Origin: Agathobaculum massiliense
GTDB taxonomy: Bacteria; Bacillota; Clostridia; Oscillospirales; Butyricicoccaceae
Direction: 5' to 3'
DNA length: 64,000 nucleotides
Assembly: GCF_900291975.1 (NCBI RefSeq)
Contig: NZ_OMPN01000001.1
Span: 1,054,001-1,118,000, forward strand
The notes under the pieces were generated by a model that worked only from the letters and a program-made list of their open reading frames with translations, searched no databases and had not been told where the DNA came from. Each line of letters begins with the position of its first letter. The first letter of the stretch is position 1. Of the stretch, positions 1 to 8,219 are shown in pieces. A program made the position numbers and the translations under genes.

Positions 1-496
1 GCGAACCATGCTCCGAGACGAACCACTCGTCATACGTGCGGTTTTTGATGCGCTCGTAGTCCTCATCCGACAATAACGGCTCGTTCCGCAGGGGATAATA
101 GCGTGATTTTGCCCGCACGCCGCTGTCTGTGCGCACATAAATCGCCTCGATGTCGGTGCGGAACTCGTTGATCGCGCGCAGGCGGTCCTCGATCGTTTGC
201 ACCGCCTGTTCGGAGGAAAAAGCGGCGTTTTGCTGCGTTGCCTGCTCGATAAACTTGTCGTTATCCACCAGGCGCGAGATATAGACCATATCGGTCAGCA
301 GGCTGTCCATATCGCCGGACACTTTTTCGACGATCTGCGTGCTCGATTGCAGCGCCATATCGCTGATATGTGCCACTGAGATCGCGTAAACTGAAAAACC
401 TACCAGAGTCAGCGGCACGGCCATCAGCAGCGTGAAGTATAAAAACAGACGGTTGCCCAGCGAATGCAAAAACATACCCTTGATCTTTTCCTTCAT
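1..496 (-). CDS. YesM-like sensor histidine kinase, N-terminal part, runs off the window
   Basis: The frame is open from an ATG at 496 (AGGTGG ribosome binding site just upstream) to base 1, giving 165 codons without a stop. Residues about 16-37 form a membrane helix (LFLYFTLLMAVPLTLVGF) followed by a predicted extracellular sensor region. The opening matches the complete kinase at 8194-9984 (LGNRLFLYFTLLMAVPL against LGRRLLLYFTLLMMIPL), and both carry a 'VRAKSRYYPLR/VTAKSRYYSVR' motif, so they are paralogues. YesM-type kinases sense extracellular sugars and phosphorylate YesN/AraC regulators. The catalytic half lies outside the window. It has its own promoter and probably starts another sensor-regulator pair. 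Confidence 0.85.
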   Translation of the reverse strand, partial: MKEKIKGMFLHSLGNRLFLYFTLLMAVPLTLVGFSVYAISVAHISDMALQSSTQIVEKVSGDMDSLLTDMVYISRLVDNDKFIEQATQQNAAFSSEQAVQTIEDRLRAINEFRTDIEAIYVRTDSGVRAKSRYYPLRNEPLLSDEDYERIKNRTYDEWFVSEHGS

Positions 497-528
497 ACTT
501 CCACCTGCCCGCACCCTGTTTGGGTTTT

Positions 529-558
529 ATTATCGCATGATGTGCGATCTTCCGTCAA
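529..558 (-). promoter_or_regulatory. Probable promoter of the partial kinase gene
   Basis: On the minus strand TTGACG (553-558) and GATAAT (529-534) are separated by 18 bases, upstream of the ATG at 496. A short inverted repeat TCGCA/TGCGA (533-547) overlaps the spacer and could be an operator. Confidence 0.45.
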
Positions 559-566
559 TGTCAATA

Positions 567-608
567 AGCGGAAGCCCTGCAGACTGGCACGCCGACAGGG
601 CTTCCGCT
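567..608 (-). terminator. Hairpin after the transaldolase-like gene
   Basis: A perfect 13-bp inverted repeat (567-579 and 596-608, AGCGGAAGCCCTG) lies 22 bases after the stop codon at 631. The run of T after it is weak (TTATTG), so it may be an inefficient terminator or an mRNA-stabilising stem. Confidence 0.55.
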
Positions 609-630
609 CCGTAGAGAGAAAAGAAAAAAT

Positions 631-1944
631 TTATTTGACCGCCTTGAGGAACATGCGCTGATAGGTCAGCACGCCCGAGGCGCTCGCGAAACGCGAAAGG
701 TAGCTGGGCGGCGCGGTAACGACCACGCGGTGGATCATATCCTCAAACTCAGGTTCCATCAGCATTTTGTCGATATGGGGATAGATCATCTCGCCGCCCA
801 TCGAGCAGATGATCAAGCGGCTCGTCGGCAGGTTGGAATTTCGCAACACGCGCAGCGCGTGGCGGGTGGCATCCAGGCCGTCCGCGCCCTCTTCGTTCAG
901 CGCGTTGCGGTAGGTGAGCGTCCAGCGCGCCTTATCCACCACCTTGCCAAGCGGCCCCGCCGCCTCGGCGGGCGACAGCATATCCTCGGCTGTCATCAAC
1001 TCGCGCATCTTTTCTGCAAGCGCGATATCGCCCGTGGCTTCGTAATCGGCCATCAAGCCGCGCAGGGCGTAGGTGACGTTGAAGCGCTGCTTGATAAAGG
1101 TATTGATGAAATAAGGCTTGGCCTGCAAAGCGAGCGCGATCTGGTGCGGCTCGAACATCAGGGTGAAGTTGGTGCGATAGCCCTTCTGCCACAGGTGGTA
1201 CGCCAGATTGTGCCCATAGAAATTGGTTTCTACCGTGCCGTCCTCAAAGCCCTTCTGGAAACTGCCGCCGACCAGCGCGGGCGCGTCATCTTTGGCGAGC
1301 GGCCCGGTGTGCGGCACTTTGACAACCAGACGGTACGGCGTCAAAATCTCCTCAAAACGGACGATCTCCTCAAGGATCTCGCTTTCGGAGGCAAACGGAT
1401 TATCAACCTCGACGCTGATATCCACGCCCGGCCCGAGGATCTTACAAAGCTCCTCCATGACCTCGTATCGATCCTTAAACTTATTTCCCACATTGGCCTT
1501 GGGGTTATTGATGAAGCTGTCGTAAATGATTGCGGGATTGCAGGTCAGGTTGGCGATAAAGTCCTTGATGGGCTCAACCTCGTAGGGGTTAGCGCTGTCC
1601 GCCGAGTACAGCACCCGCGTCGGGCGTTTCACGCCGTTTTCGCCATAAGAAATATCGCGCGTTAGATCGACCTGCGCCGAGCCGCCCGCGCCGTAGCGGA
1701 ACTCCGGCCGGAAACCCGCGGGCAGTACGCCCTCTGGCACCTTGAACGTGTCGATAACCTTGGAAAACTCATCCGTCACGCCGAGCGCGGACACGCTCCC
1801 TGTCAGCAGCGAAATGTCCCCCGCCGGCACCTCGAGCTGACGGATGCGCTTCCACGCGTCCTCGCCGAGTCCGCTTTGTAGCTGCAGCTTTCCCGCTGCG
1901 TGCAGCGCGTCCAATGTCACTTTCATGTCTTTCACAGAAATCAT
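631..1944 (-). CDS. Transaldolase-like TIM-barrel protein
   Basis: 437 residues; ATG at 1944 with AAGGAG eight bases upstream. The segments VVKVPHTGPL (about residue 213) and RTNFTLMFEPHQIALALQ (about 258-275) resemble the lysine strand and the following strand of transaldolase-type class I aldolases (compare the 'VKVP' and 'NVTLLFS' signatures), which suggests Schiff-base chemistry on a sugar phosphate or keto acid. It is longer than typical transaldolases (220-380 residues), with about 120 extra N-terminal residues. It is the last gene of a run containing a cyclase-type hydrolase and a ribose-type ABC importer, so it probably acts on the imported compound. The exact substrate is not evident. 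Family assignment rests on motif resemblance only. Confidence 0.6.
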   Translation of the reverse strand: MISVKDMKVTLDALHAAGKLQLQSGLGEDAWKRIRQLEVPAGDISLLTGSVSALGVTDEFSKVIDTFKVPEGVLPAGFRPEFRYGAGGSAQVDLTRDISYGENGVKRPTRVLYSADSANPYEVEPIKDFIANLTCNPAIIYDSFINNPKANVGNKFKDRYEVMEELCKILGPGVDISVEVDNPFASESEILEEIVRFEEILTPYRLVVKVPHTGPLAKDDAPALVGGSFQKGFEDGTVETNFYGHNLAYHLWQKGYRTNFTLMFEPHQIALALQAKPYFINTFIKQRFNVTYALRGLMADYEATGDIALAEKMRELMTAEDMLSPAEAAGPLGKVVDKARWTLTYRNALNEEGADGLDATRHALRVLRNSNLPTSRLIICSMGGEMIYPHIDKMLMEPEFEDMIHRVVVTAPPSYLSRFASASGVLTYQRMFLKAVK

Positions 1945-2057
1945 ACTGTTCTCTCCTTTTGCCGGTCTTTCCGTGTTTCTATACTTTGATGATACCGGAT
2001 GTCCCGCGCTGTCTCAATTCAAATTGTTTTCACTTTTTCACGAATCCGTTTCACATT

Positions 2058-3050
2058 TTAACGTTTCTGATCGCGGATGGTCGACAGGATGACCGCCACG
2101 ACAATGATCGCGCCTTTGAGCATCAGCTGCGGATAATTCGGCACATTCATGAGATCCAGGATGTTGTTGATAATACCCAAGATAAACACGCCGATGACCA
2201 CGCCGGAAACATTGCCCGACCCGCCCGAAAAGCTGACGCCGCCGATGACGACCGAGGCGATCGCGTCCATGTCCAGCCCCTCGCCGCTGTTCGGCGCGCC
2301 CACGCCGAGGCGAGCGGTCAGCAGAATGCCGCCGAGCGCGCAGCAGAACGCCGAGAATGCGTAAGGGAACACCTTCCATTTGGCGACGTTGATGCCGCTG
2401 AGCTTTACCGCCTCTTCATTGCCGCCGAGCGAATACAAGATGCGGCCGACTACGGTAAAGCGCATCAGCAGAAACGTCACGGCGATCATCAGCAGCCAGA
2501 CAAGGCAGATGACCGGCACAGGGCCGAGCGTTCCCGAGCCCAGCCAGAACATGAAGTCCGCACCCAGCGTCGCTTTCCACGAGATCGGCACGGCCTGCGT
2601 GTACCAGTAGGCCACGCCGCGCGCGAAGCTCATCATGCCGAGTGTGACGATAAAGGGCGCGATGCGCAGACGCGCCACGATCAGGCCGTTAAAGCAGCCG
2701 ATCAGCGTGCAAATCAGCATGGTCGCCAGAATGGCGATGCCAACCGGCAGATTCTGCATAAAGCCCGCCACCAGCACGCCTGACACCGCGACGACCGAGC
2801 CAACGCCCAGATCGATGCCGCCTGTCAGAATGACGACGAACATACCCATAGCGACGACCATATTGAGCGCGACCTGCACCACCAGGTTGGACGCGTTCGG
2901 TTTGGACAGGAATACCGGCGAAATACAAGACGCGATCACGATCATCAGCAGCAAAACGACGAGCGGGATGGCCTGTTCCTTAAAATATCTCTTGACGCCC
3001 TGAAAAGCCGTATTCTTCTTTGGCGCCGCCTGCACTGTTTTTTCACTCAT
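2058..3050 (-). CDS. Ribose-type ABC transporter permease (RbsC family)
   Basis: 330 residues with an N-terminal cytoplasmic stretch and about eight to ten membrane helices. The segment GMFVVILTGGIDLGVGSV is the hallmark of the RbsC/XylH/AraH permease family (BPD_transp_2), and GGVSFSGGSGNVSG lies in the conserved cytoplasmic loop. It forms the membrane channel of a sugar importer together with the ATPase at 3047-4534 and the lipoprotein at 4626-5744. Its ATG overlaps the stop of the ATPase gene (ATGA, 3047-3050), which indicates translational coupling. Confidence 0.93.
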   Translation of the reverse strand: MSEKTVQAAPKKNTAFQGVKRYFKEQAIPLVVLLLMIVIASCISPVFLSKPNASNLVVQVALNMVVAMGMFVVILTGGIDLGVGSVVAVSGVLVAGFMQNLPVGIAILATMLICTLIGCFNGLIVARLRIAPFIVTLGMMSFARGVAYWYTQAVPISWKATLGADFMFWLGSGTLGPVPVICLVWLLMIAVTFLLMRFTVVGRILYSLGGNEEAVKLSGINVAKWKVFPYAFSAFCCALGGILLTARLGVGAPNSGEGLDMDAIASVVIGGVSFSGGSGNVSGVVIGVFILGIINNILDLMNVPNYPQLMLKGAIIVVAVILSTIRDQKR

Positions 3051-4534
3051 GCCGTTTCACTCCTATACATCAGACTGAGGATATGCTCGCTGTCCTCCAA
3101 ATGGTCCTTGACCTCGCCGACGATGCGGCCGCCGCGCATGACGAGCAGGCGGCTGCAAATGCCCTGCACCTCTTCGATTTCGGACGAAATGACCAGAATG
3201 GACATGCCCGCCTTACGCAGGTTTTCGAGCAGCGCATAGATCTCGGATTTTGCGCCCACATCGATACCCTGCGTCGGCTCATCAAATATCAAAATTTCCG
3301 GATGTGCGGCGATCGCCTTGGCGACCACCACCTTTTGCTGGTTGCCGCCCGACAGCGTGTTTACTGGGCTTTCGATCGTGTCCGACTTGATGCGCAACTC
3401 TTCGCGGAGCGTTTCGATATAGTCCCGCTCCTGTTGCCCGCGGATAATGCCGCCCCTCGCCATGCGACCGAAATTTGACAGCGTCACGTTTTCGCGGATC
3501 GAACGGATGAGTACAAGCGCTTCGCCCTTGCGGTCCTCGGGCGCAAGGAACATGCCGTGCCGGACCGCGTCGACCGGCGAGCGCATTTTGACCGGCTTGC
3601 CGCCGACCTCGATCACACCGCTTTTCAGCTTATCGAGCCCATACAGCGCGCGCACCATCTCAGTGCGGCCGCTGCCAACCAGCCCTGCCACGCCCAAAAT
3701 CTCGCCTTTGTGGAGCTGGAAAGAGATGTCGGAAACCTTGTCGGTCGTCACCCCCTTGGCTTCGAGCACAACCTCGTCGGAGCGCTCAAGCGTCTTTTCG
3801 GGGAACATTGCGTCCACCCGCCGGCCGAGCATATGTACAATCAGGTCGGCCTTGGTCAGGTGGACGTTGTCCAGAACGGTGATCATCGCGCCGTCGCGCA
3901 TGACCGCGATGCGGTCGCACAAACGAAACAGCTCCTCCAGCCGGTGCGAAATATAAATCATCGTGGTGCCCTTTTTCTTCAGCACCTCGATCAGGTGGAA
4001 CAGGATGGTGACCTCCTGGTCGGACAGCACGGCGGTTGGCTCGTCCAGAATGAGCAGCTTGGGCTCGCGCTGCAGCACCTTGGCAACCGCGACCAACTGC
4101 CGGTTGGCGACGTTGAGCGTCCCCACCTTGGCGCGCGCGTCGATCGGGATGCCGTATTCGGCGAGCAGCGCCTCGGTGCGGGCAAAAAGCTGCCTCCATT
4201 TGACTACGCCGTTCATGAGCTTCTCGCCCAGATAGATGTTTTCGGCCACGGTCAGATCGGGCACCAGCTCAGCCTGCTGGTACACCTGCGCAATACCCAG
4301 CCTTTTGGCTGTGATCGTGTCGCGGTAGTCCTCCTTCCGGCCCTCGAACCAGACCTCGCCGCTGTCCTTCGCGTAAGCGCCGGTCAGTATTTTCATCAGC
4401 GTGGATTTGCCCGCTCCGTTCTCTCCGGCAAGCGCGATCATTTCACCCTCGCGGATGGACAGCGACACCTCTTTGAGTGCGTGCACCGCGCCAAACCGTT
4501 TATCAATGTTTTTCAGCTCCAATATCGGCTTCAT
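3047..4534 (-). CDS. Sugar ABC transporter ATP-binding protein, double ATPase (RbsA/MglA family)
   Basis: 495 residues, the usual length for this family, with two ATPase modules. The first has Walker A GENGAGKST (about residue 37) and Walker B LLILDEPTAVLS. The second has the signature LSGGNQQKVVVAKAI and Walker B ILIFDEPTQGIDVG. As in other RbsA-type proteins the second Walker A is degenerate (GLVGSGRTEMVRALYG), so one site is probably inactive for hydrolysis. ATG at 4534 has AAAGGA upstream. It powers import with the RbsC-type permease that it overlaps by four bases. Confidence 0.95.
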   Translation of the reverse strand: MKPILELKNIDKRFGAVHALKEVSLSIREGEMIALAGENGAGKSTLMKILTGAYAKDSGEVWFEGRKEDYRDTITAKRLGIAQVYQQAELVPDLTVAENIYLGEKLMNGVVKWRQLFARTEALLAEYGIPIDARAKVGTLNVANRQLVAVAKVLQREPKLLILDEPTAVLSDQEVTILFHLIEVLKKKGTTMIYISHRLEELFRLCDRIAVMRDGAMITVLDNVHLTKADLIVHMLGRRVDAMFPEKTLERSDEVVLEAKGVTTDKVSDISFQLHKGEILGVAGLVGSGRTEMVRALYGLDKLKSGVIEVGGKPVKMRSPVDAVRHGMFLAPEDRKGEALVLIRSIRENVTLSNFGRMARGGIIRGQQERDYIETLREELRIKSDTIESPVNTLSGGNQQKVVVAKAIAAHPEILIFDEPTQGIDVGAKSEIYALLENLRKAGMSILVISSEIEEVQGICSRLLVMRGGRIVGEVKDHLEDSEHILSLMYRSETA

Positions 4535-4570
4535 AGGCGTTTATCCTTTCTGTTTTTTCCCCGGATGCTG

Positions 4571-4605
4571 GGAGCACCCTGCTGGGAAACCCGGCAAGGT
4601 GCTCC
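4571..4605 (-). other. Stem-loop between binding-protein and ATPase genes
   Basis: Imperfect inverted repeat with outer arms GGAGCACC/GGTGCTCC in the 91-base gap after the binding-protein gene. No T-run follows on the minus strand. Such stems commonly protect the highly expressed upstream message and lower expression of the downstream genes. A similar stem sits after the Liv binding protein at 13460-13487. Confidence 0.5.
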
Positions 4606-4625
4606 AAAACAGGTGTTTCACGGGA

Positions 4626-5744
4626 TCAGAAACCTTCAAATCCTTCACAGTTTTCCGGGGTGAGAAGCTCGGGCTGCATGGCCATCAGTTTGGAAGCAGG
4701 TACCTGCGAGGGGTCGTTGAGCAGGTTGACGATGGTGCGCGCAGCGACCTCGCCGACTACGATCGGGCTGTTGACGCCAAGCGCCTTGATCGAGCCGCCG
4801 GCCTGCATGATCTCAACCGCGGCCTTGGAGCCGTCAACCGCGCCCATGATGACGCTCTCATCACGGCCCTGCCGCTTGGCAGCGGCGTAAGCGCCGACAA
4901 CATGCGCGTCACAGGTGCCGATAATGCATTTCAGGTTCGGGTTTGCGACCAGCATGTTTTCCGCGGTCTCCATGCCGGACTGTTCGGAATAATCGCCCGC
5001 ATATAGAAACGATACTTCCTTGAGGCGGCCCTCAGTGTCGACCGCGGCGATCGCGTCGCGCGCGCCCTTGTTGCGGTTGGAGGCGATATAGTTGCCCTCG
5101 GTACCGCCGATAATGCCGAACTCTACCTCGCCCTCATTGTTCGCGAGCATCTGCTTGGCCAGTTCCTCGCCGACCAGATAGCCAAGCTGGTACGCGTCGG
5201 TGATGCAGGCGGACAGGTACTGCGCGCCCTCATCAGGCGGTAGGTCGACCGAGATGACCGGGATGCCCGCGTCGAACGCCTTGTTCAGCGCGATATTGAC
5301 AGCCTCCTGCGGGTCGGCAGGGTTGACAATGATCGCGTCCACGCCCTGCGCGATAAAGTTTTCGATCTGGGAGACCTGCTTGGTCGCGTCGCTCTCGCAG
5401 TCGGCCAGCAGCGCCTTCCCGCCCATGGCTTCGACCTCCGCCTTGCAGGTGTCGGCCAGCGATTTAAAGAAGCCAGTATTCACATTCAGCATCGCAAGGC
5501 CGATGGTGTATTCCTTATTCGCCTTGGGCTGGGGCAGCGCGTTGATATCGATGTAGGTCTGGTCGATCGGGATGCTTTTATAGATCGCGCCGAGGTCCAT
5601 GTCTGTGGACGCGCCCGCGTCCGGCTGTTGGGCGTCGCCGCTCTGTAGCTGCTGCTGTCCGCTGTTGCTGCAGCCCGCGAGCATCGCGGTCATCAAAGCG
5701 CCCGCCGTCAATGCGGCAAAGAACCGTTTCATGCTGTTTTTCAT
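4626..5744 (-). CDS. Sugar ABC transporter substrate-binding lipoprotein
   Basis: 372 residues from the ATG at 5744, which has GGAGG nine bases upstream; the frame is open further upstream but lacks a signal there. The N-terminus is a lipoprotein signal with lipobox LAGC (about residues 19-22), so the mature protein is tethered to the outer face of the membrane. The fold is periplasmic-binding-protein type I (RbsB-like): IENFIAQGVDAIIVNPAD and FDAGIPVISVDLPPDEG are the typical hinge-region strands. It captures the ligand for the ATPase and permease encoded next. The ligand is unknown; cyclase and transaldolase-like neighbours suggest a sugar acid, sugar derivative or lactone. Confidence 0.93.
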   Translation of the reverse strand: MKNSMKRFFAALTAGALMTAMLAGCSNSGQQQLQSGDAQQPDAGASTDMDLGAIYKSIPIDQTYIDINALPQPKANKEYTIGLAMLNVNTGFFKSLADTCKAEVEAMGGKALLADCESDATKQVSQIENFIAQGVDAIIVNPADPQEAVNIALNKAFDAGIPVISVDLPPDEGAQYLSACITDAYQLGYLVGEELAKQMLANNEGEVEFGIIGGTEGNYIASNRNKGARDAIAAVDTEGRLKEVSFLYAGDYSEQSGMETAENMLVANPNLKCIIGTCDAHVVGAYAAAKRQGRDESVIMGAVDGSKAAVEIMQAGGSIKALGVNSPIVVGEVAARTIVNLLNDPSQVPASKLMAMQPELLTPENCEGFEGF

Positions 5745-5781
5745 AATGCTATCCTCCACTCTTTCTATTTCTGCGTTTTTC

Positions 5782-6513
5782 TCATACGATGATCGCCGTC
5801 GGGCGGATCGGGGAGCCGGAACCGTTTTTGATTTTGAGCGGCAGCGCGGCGAAATAGCACCGCGTCGGCAGCTGATCGAGGTTATGCAGCATCTCCATAA
5901 TGAAGATCTCGTTCGGCAGCCAGTAGTTCTGGTGCCCAAAGGACTTCATCTCGTAGCCGTTCTGCACCGGCGTGTCGCAGGCGATGGTGTCCGAACCCAC
6001 AGCTCTCACCTTGCGGTCGGCAAAGAGTTTTACCGCGTCTTCATCAAACCCGGGTTCGTTCGTTGCATAGTATTTCCACTCTTTGTCGAGTTTCCAATAC
6101 TGCTGCCATCCAAAGTTCAAAAGGACGATATCGCCCTCTGCCGCGCGGTCTCCCATCTGTTCCTCGATCTGCAAAATCTGCGCCGCCGTGATGCGCTGTC
6201 CGGGCTTCGCGTCCAGCGGCCGGAGGTCGTAAACGATGGCCGGCGCGAACAGCATGTTCACCGGATACGTGTCGACCGTGCGGTCCATCATGGAAGAAAT
6301 GATGTGCGCCGGCACATCGACGTGCGCGCCCGAGTGCTCGCCAAGCACCAGGGTTTGGCAATAATAATGGTCGTGCTCGTGCGTGACCGTTGGGTCGACG
6401 ATCACCGGCGGATGCGTCGGCCACTTGGGCATATTGTGCTCGATCGTCGGGGACAGGTCGATAAACCGCGCCTCCGCGAGTAGCCGTGTGAGCTGCCCCA
6501 AGCGTTCCTCCAT
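5782..6513 (-). CDS. Cyclase-family metal-dependent hydrolase (PF04199)
   Basis: 243 residues; ATG at 6513 preceded by AAAGGAGG. The motif LGEHSGAHVDVPAHI (about residues 56-70) matches the HxGTHxDxPxH metal-binding signature of the cyclase/kynurenine formamidase-like family, with serine in place of the usual threonine. Members hydrolyse cyclic amides, lactones or formamides, with the metal held by these His and Asp residues. It is the first gene after the promoter at 6559-6586 and precedes the sugar importer, so ring opening of an imported compound is a reasonable inference. No secretion signal is visible, so it is cytoplasmic. Confidence 0.85.
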   Translation of the reverse strand: MEERLGQLTRLLAEARFIDLSPTIEHNMPKWPTHPPVIVDPTVTHEHDHYYCQTLVLGEHSGAHVDVPAHIISSMMDRTVDTYPVNMLFAPAIVYDLRPLDAKPGQRITAAQILQIEEQMGDRAAEGDIVLLNFGWQQYWKLDKEWKYYATNEPGFDEDAVKLFADRKVRAVGSDTIACDTPVQNGYEMKSFGHQNYWLPNEIFIMEMLHNLDQLPTRCYFAALPLKIKNGSGSPIRPTAIIV

Positions 6514-6558
6514 AAAAAATCCTCCTTTGCGGGTGATACGCTTCTCTGAAGTGTCTCT

Positions 6559-6586
6559 ATTGTACCAACCGCGCAGGAGGATGCAA
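6559..6586 (-). promoter_or_regulatory. Promoter of the cyclase/ABC importer operon
   Basis: Minus-strand TTGCAT (6581-6586), 16 bases, TACAAT (6559-6564) with an extended -10 TGG. It lies between the YesN-type regulator gene and the cyclase gene and is the likely target of that regulator. Confidence 0.6.
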
Positions 6587-6617
6587 ATTAAATTTTCTAT
6601 CGCGCCATTTAAGATTT

Positions 6618-8219
6618 CTACGATTGCCCATTTTCCTGTTTGCGGTATTCGGAGGGGGAAACGCCCACGTAGCGTTTAAAAATGGTGCTGAAATAAGTGG
6701 AATTGTCATAGCCGCACATGTAGGCCACCTCGTAGGAGCGGTAGTCCCCCGAGCGGAGCAGGCGCTGGGCGTGGGTCAGACGGGTCTCGGTCAGATAGCC
6801 GACGAACGACTGGTTTGCGTTCTGCTTGAACAGCGCGCTCAAATAGGTCGGCGAAATGCCGACCGCTGCGGCCACCAGATCGAGCGAAAGCTTGGAATTT
6901 CCATAGTGTTCTTCGATATAGACCTTAGCCCGCTCGACCGCGTCCTGATTGCCGCCCACGTTTTCCTCCAGAAAATCGCACACCAGATCGAGTACGCGCA
7001 TCAGCTCCCGCATCATGCTGTCGAGCGACTGGCAGGCCATCAGCCGCCGGTATGCGGCCATGGGTTCGGGCAAAATGCTCTGCACTGGGCAGCGCATCTC
7101 ACCCAAAAGCCTGATGGTTTCGCCATATACAAAGCTGACCAGCATGCTGGTATACAGATAGGAATTGTGCGAGGTTTTGCGGATATTTTCCGCGATCCCT
7201 GTCAGCGCGTGATGGATCTCCTCCTTGTGGAAGCCAGACAGCGTCTTGATGATGTTCCGCATATCGATCCCCTCGGGCAGCGGCGAGGCGAACCCCTGCC
7301 CCAGCGCCTCTCCCGCTTGAATGTCCTGCCCGGTGCCGAGCAGGAACACCCTGTCCATACAGCGGCGCGTTTCCTCATACGCCTGCCGGCACAGCGCAAC
7401 GCCGCCCCGCAGGATCGAGGAGGCGATCGTCGTATAGGCGGCCTGCACGCCCGTCGCACGCAGGCGGCGGACATAGGAGCGGATATGGAAGCGCAGTTCT
7501 TCCTCCAGCTCGCTGACGAACAGGACGAAATAACGCCCGTTGTCATTTTCTACAATGCGCATATCATCGTTGCTCTGCGCAATCATCGCGGTTTCCAGCT
7601 CCTGTGTGAACGAGAAGATCGTCTCCTCGTCCATGTCGCCGGTCAGCCGGTCGAAATCGTCCATCTGTACGAGTACGCCCGCGCAGAACGGCGCGTCCCG
7701 CCAGCGGGAGGGCAGGTTTTCCGCCAGCTCGCCCACGCTCGCGCGCCCCGCGAAGAACCGCCCCAGCAGGCGCTGCTGCTGCAAGACCCGTTCTTCCTGC
7801 ACCTGCTGCTGTAATTGGTCGATCTCATCCTGCCGGCTGCGCTCCGCATCCAGCTCCTGCCGCAGGCGGGTAAGCACGCCGCACAGCGGCGGCAGCTCGA
7901 CCGGCTTGAGAAGATAATCGCTGACGCCGAGCTGCAAAGCCGTGCGCGCATAAGTAAACTCGCCGTGCCCGGTCAGGATCAGCAGCTTGCAGTCCGGATT
8001 CTGCTCGCGCAGGGCGCGGATGAGGTCCAGCCCGTCCATACGCGGCATACGGATATCGGTGATGACGATGTCCGGCTGCTCTTTCTTCGCCAGCGCGAGC
8101 GCCTGCGCGCCGTCCTCCGCCACCGCGGCCAGCGTAAGCCCGAGCGTGTCCCACGGCACCGCGCGCCGCACGCCCTCCCGGATAATCTCTTCATCATCTG
8201 CCAGCAGAACTCGGTACAT
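6618..8219 (-). CDS. YesN-like response regulator with AraC-type DNA-binding domain
   Basis: 533 residues. Residues 1-120 are a receiver domain with acidic pocket LLADDEE, phosphoacceptor Asp55 in ITDIRMPRMDG and the conserved lysine in YLLKPVELP. A long middle region follows, then a C-terminal AraC/XylS helix-turn-helix pair (about 430-533), including GISPTYLSALFKQN and VAYMCGYDNSTYFSTIFKRY. The start overlaps the end of the kinase gene by 26 bases, so the two are co-transcribed and probably coupled. YesN proteins activate carbohydrate-use operons, which fits the importer operon directly downstream. Confidence 0.95.
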   Translation of the reverse strand: MYRVLLADDEEIIREGVRRAVPWDTLGLTLAAVAEDGAQALALAKKEQPDIVITDIRMPRMDGLDLIRALREQNPDCKLLILTGHGEFTYARTALQLGVSDYLLKPVELPPLCGVLTRLRQELDAERSRQDEIDQLQQQVQEERVLQQQRLLGRFFAGRASVGELAENLPSRWRDAPFCAGVLVQMDDFDRLTGDMDEETIFSFTQELETAMIAQSNDDMRIVENDNGRYFVLFVSELEEELRFHIRSYVRRLRATGVQAAYTTIASSILRGGVALCRQAYEETRRCMDRVFLLGTGQDIQAGEALGQGFASPLPEGIDMRNIIKTLSGFHKEEIHHALTGIAENIRKTSHNSYLYTSMLVSFVYGETIRLLGEMRCPVQSILPEPMAAYRRLMACQSLDSMMRELMRVLDLVCDFLEENVGGNQDAVERAKVYIEEHYGNSKLSLDLVAAAVGISPTYLSALFKQNANQSFVGYLTETRLTHAQRLLRSGDYRSYEVAYMCGYDNSTYFSTIFKRYVGVSPSEYRKQENGQS

